Translations under genes and position numbers: made by a program
Notes under the pieces: generated by a model
Told to the model about the DNA's origin: nothing
Databases searched by the model: none
What the model saw: the letters and a program-made list of their open reading frames with translations, nothing else
Shown: in pieces, positions 62,656 through 64,000 of the stretch
How the letters are laid out: every line of letters starts with the position of its first letter
Position numbering within the stretch: the first letter of the stretch is position 1
Assembly: GCF_014635245.1 (NCBI RefSeq)
Contig: NZ_BMCP01000002.1
Span: forward strand, 930,001-994,000
DNA length: 64,000 bases
Direction of reading: 5' to 3'
DNA from: Agaricicola taiwanensis
GTDB lineage: Bacteria > Pseudomonadota > Alphaproteobacteria > Rhizobiales > Methylopilaceae

Positions 62656-64000
62656 GATGGCCATGGCAAGCGCTGATCTTTGCGCTCTAGGCGTGACTGA
62701 ACTGGGACGGCTCTATAGGAGCCGTGAGGCGTCACCCGTGGAGGTTACACGGGCGACGCTTGAACGGATCGAGCGTTTGAACCCCGAGTTGAACGCTTAT
62801 GTGAGTGTATTGGCAGAATCTGCCATGGCTGCTGCCCAAGCCGCCGAGACACAACTGCGCGCAGAGATCGACCTCGGACCGATGCACGGGATTCCGGTGT
62901 CCGTTAAAGACATCATCCGGGTGAAAGGGAGCCGAACCGGCGCGGCGTCGAAAATCCTGAACAATGCGCCGCTTGACGATGAGGATTCGACTGCCGTTCG
63001 GCGGCTTCGTGCGGCGGGTGCAATCGTCCTGGGGAAGGTTAATCTGCACGAGTTTGCGCTTGGTGACCCCGACCCAGGCGGTTCGTTCGGATTTGTGCAG
63101 AACCCACGAAAGATGGGTTACCAGAGCGGCTCCTCGTCGAGCGGCTCTGGATCCGCGACAGCGGCTGGTCTGGGGGTTGTTTCGCTGGGCACCGATACGG
63201 GGGGATCCATACGCCACCCCGCGTCGGTGTGCGGGGTGGTTGGGCTCAAGCCGACGTATGGCCTTGTGCCGGTACGAGGCGTCATCCCTCTCAGCCCGGG
63301 GCTGGACCACGTGGGACCGCTGGGGCGCTCCGTTGCCGATGTTGCCGCCAGTTTGGCAACCATCGCAGGTTGGGACGCGGAGGATCCCTATTCTCTGCGT
63401 GAGCATGCGGATGACTACATGTCAGCTCTCCGCACTGACGTCCGCGGTCTGCGGCTTGGTCTCCCGACAAACGAGGTGTTCCGGTTCGGCTTCAGGGAGG
63501 CGCTTGATCTCATCGACAATGCTCGAGACATTCTCATTGAAAGCGGCTTGCAGCCGGTCGAATTCGCGTTGGAACGGGTCACAGAAGTCGTTGATGCAGT
63601 TCGCCAAGTGCTGCTTCCCACACAGCTATGGCCCTACCACGAGCAATTTGCCGATCAGGAAGCGGACTACGGGGCCGGCTTCAGGGAACGGGCACTGGCT
63701 GGCAAACAGATCTCCGCGCCTGAGTACCTCCGGGCGAAGGGAATTCAAGCGGCAGCAAGGCGAGAATGGCAGCTGTTGTTCGACCGAATGGACGTCGTCC
63801 TCCTGCCGGCGAATCTCGGAGGAACCATCCCGCATGGATCCGCCACAATCGAAGTCGACGGCAGGTCGCTCCCCTTGCGCGCGATCACGGCACCTTTCAA
63901 TCCGATTTCGAACGCAACCGGATTTCCCTCTCTCGTGGTTCCTGTGGGAATGACACGTGAGGGCCTCCCCATTGCAATTCAGTTGGTGGGACCGCCTCTG
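62656..64000 (+). CDS. Amidase signature family enzyme, 3' truncated by window edge
   Basis: Open from ATG 62656 to the window edge, 448 codons without a stop. Amidase signature: GIPVSVKDIIRVKGSRTGAA with the catalytic Lys, then YQSGSSSSGSGSATAAGLGV and SLGTDTGGSIRHPASVCGVV, which hold the cis-Ser and nucleophile Ser of the Ser-cisSer-Lys triad, and GLKPTYGLVPVRG. Hydrolyses an amide or carbamate to acid plus ammonia or amine. It follows the binding-protein gene after about 110 bp, suggesting an uptake-hydrolysis pair. Substrate unknown. Confidence 0.94.

Noticed and set aside
1..64000. CRISPR arrays, insertion sequences, prophage or rRNA genes
   Set aside because: No repeat-spacer pattern, terminal inverted repeats with transposase, phage genes or rRNA sequence recognised on either strand.

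Overview
The window looks like chromosome of a GC-rich alphaproteobacterium, most likely of the order Hyphomicrobiales (Rhizobiales). The evidence is lineage-typical proteins (Omp25/RopB-type outer membrane protein, IalB-family protein, DUF2842, HspQ, CtaA) and a housekeeping order (rlpA, dacA-like, tmk, holB, metG, tatD, metallo-hydrolase; rplM-rpsI; metY-ctaA) that fits this order. Genus cannot be fixed from the sequence alone. No phage, transposase, rRNA operon or CRISPR array was seen.

Layout. (1) 1-3242: truncated Bug-type binding protein, an acyl-CoA dehydrogenase and its divergent LysR regulator. (2) 3305-14757: a catabolic island built around a three-subunit opine/D-hydroxyproline-type flavin dehydrogenase, a further DAO-family oxidase, an Opp/Dpp-type ABC importer, an MmgE/PrpD protein and an OccR/NocR-like LysR regulator. 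The fused ATPase gene has an in-frame TAG. A bipartite sequence element is shared by the oxidase-operon promoter and the distant binding-protein promoter, which ties the two transcription units together. (3) 14933-22589: conserved housekeeping block (metallo-hydrolase, TatD, MetG, HolB, Tmk, a DacA-like protein that has lost all three active-site motifs, RlpA) and tRNA-Ser(UGA). (4) 22692-32064: small membrane protein, YedK/HMCES, TadG-like protein, RimO, DUF2189, UbiH-like hydroxylase, AEC transporter, lipid A acyltransferase, HspQ, IalB. (5) 32275-35663: YejA-like binding protein translationally coupled to a degenerate adenylate-forming enzyme. (6) 35740-42539: one minus-strand operon encoding an IclR regulator, an Fe3+/carboxylate-type ABC importer, a CaiB-type CoA-transferase and a CitE-type lyase, i.e. 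import, CoA activation and C-C cleavage of an unknown hydroxy acid. (7) 42697-49564: agmatinase-family enzyme, S9/L13, Omp, CoA-binding protein, MetY, small HTH protein, CtaA, DUF2842. (8) 49568-60374: compact exopolysaccharide locus (deacetylase, CelD-like GNAT, Wzc/GumC-like protein with a dead ATPase domain, Wza, one GT4, polyprenyl-P glycosyl-1-P transferase, Wzy) ending in murJ. (9) 60486-64000: tRNA-Pro(GGG) followed by a visibly less GC-rich accessory stretch: a Cys-rich exported peptide, about 550 bp without a gene, a second Bug-type binding protein and an amidase running off the right edge.

The most interesting points are the LysR-regulated opine-like catabolic system with its shared bipartite promoter element, the triple-motif-loss DacA pseudoenzyme, the CoA-transferase/lyase importer operon, several enzymes with missing catalytic residues, and the duplicated CX3C peptide next to tRNA-Pro. 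All motif comparisons were made by eye; no alignment or database search was run.
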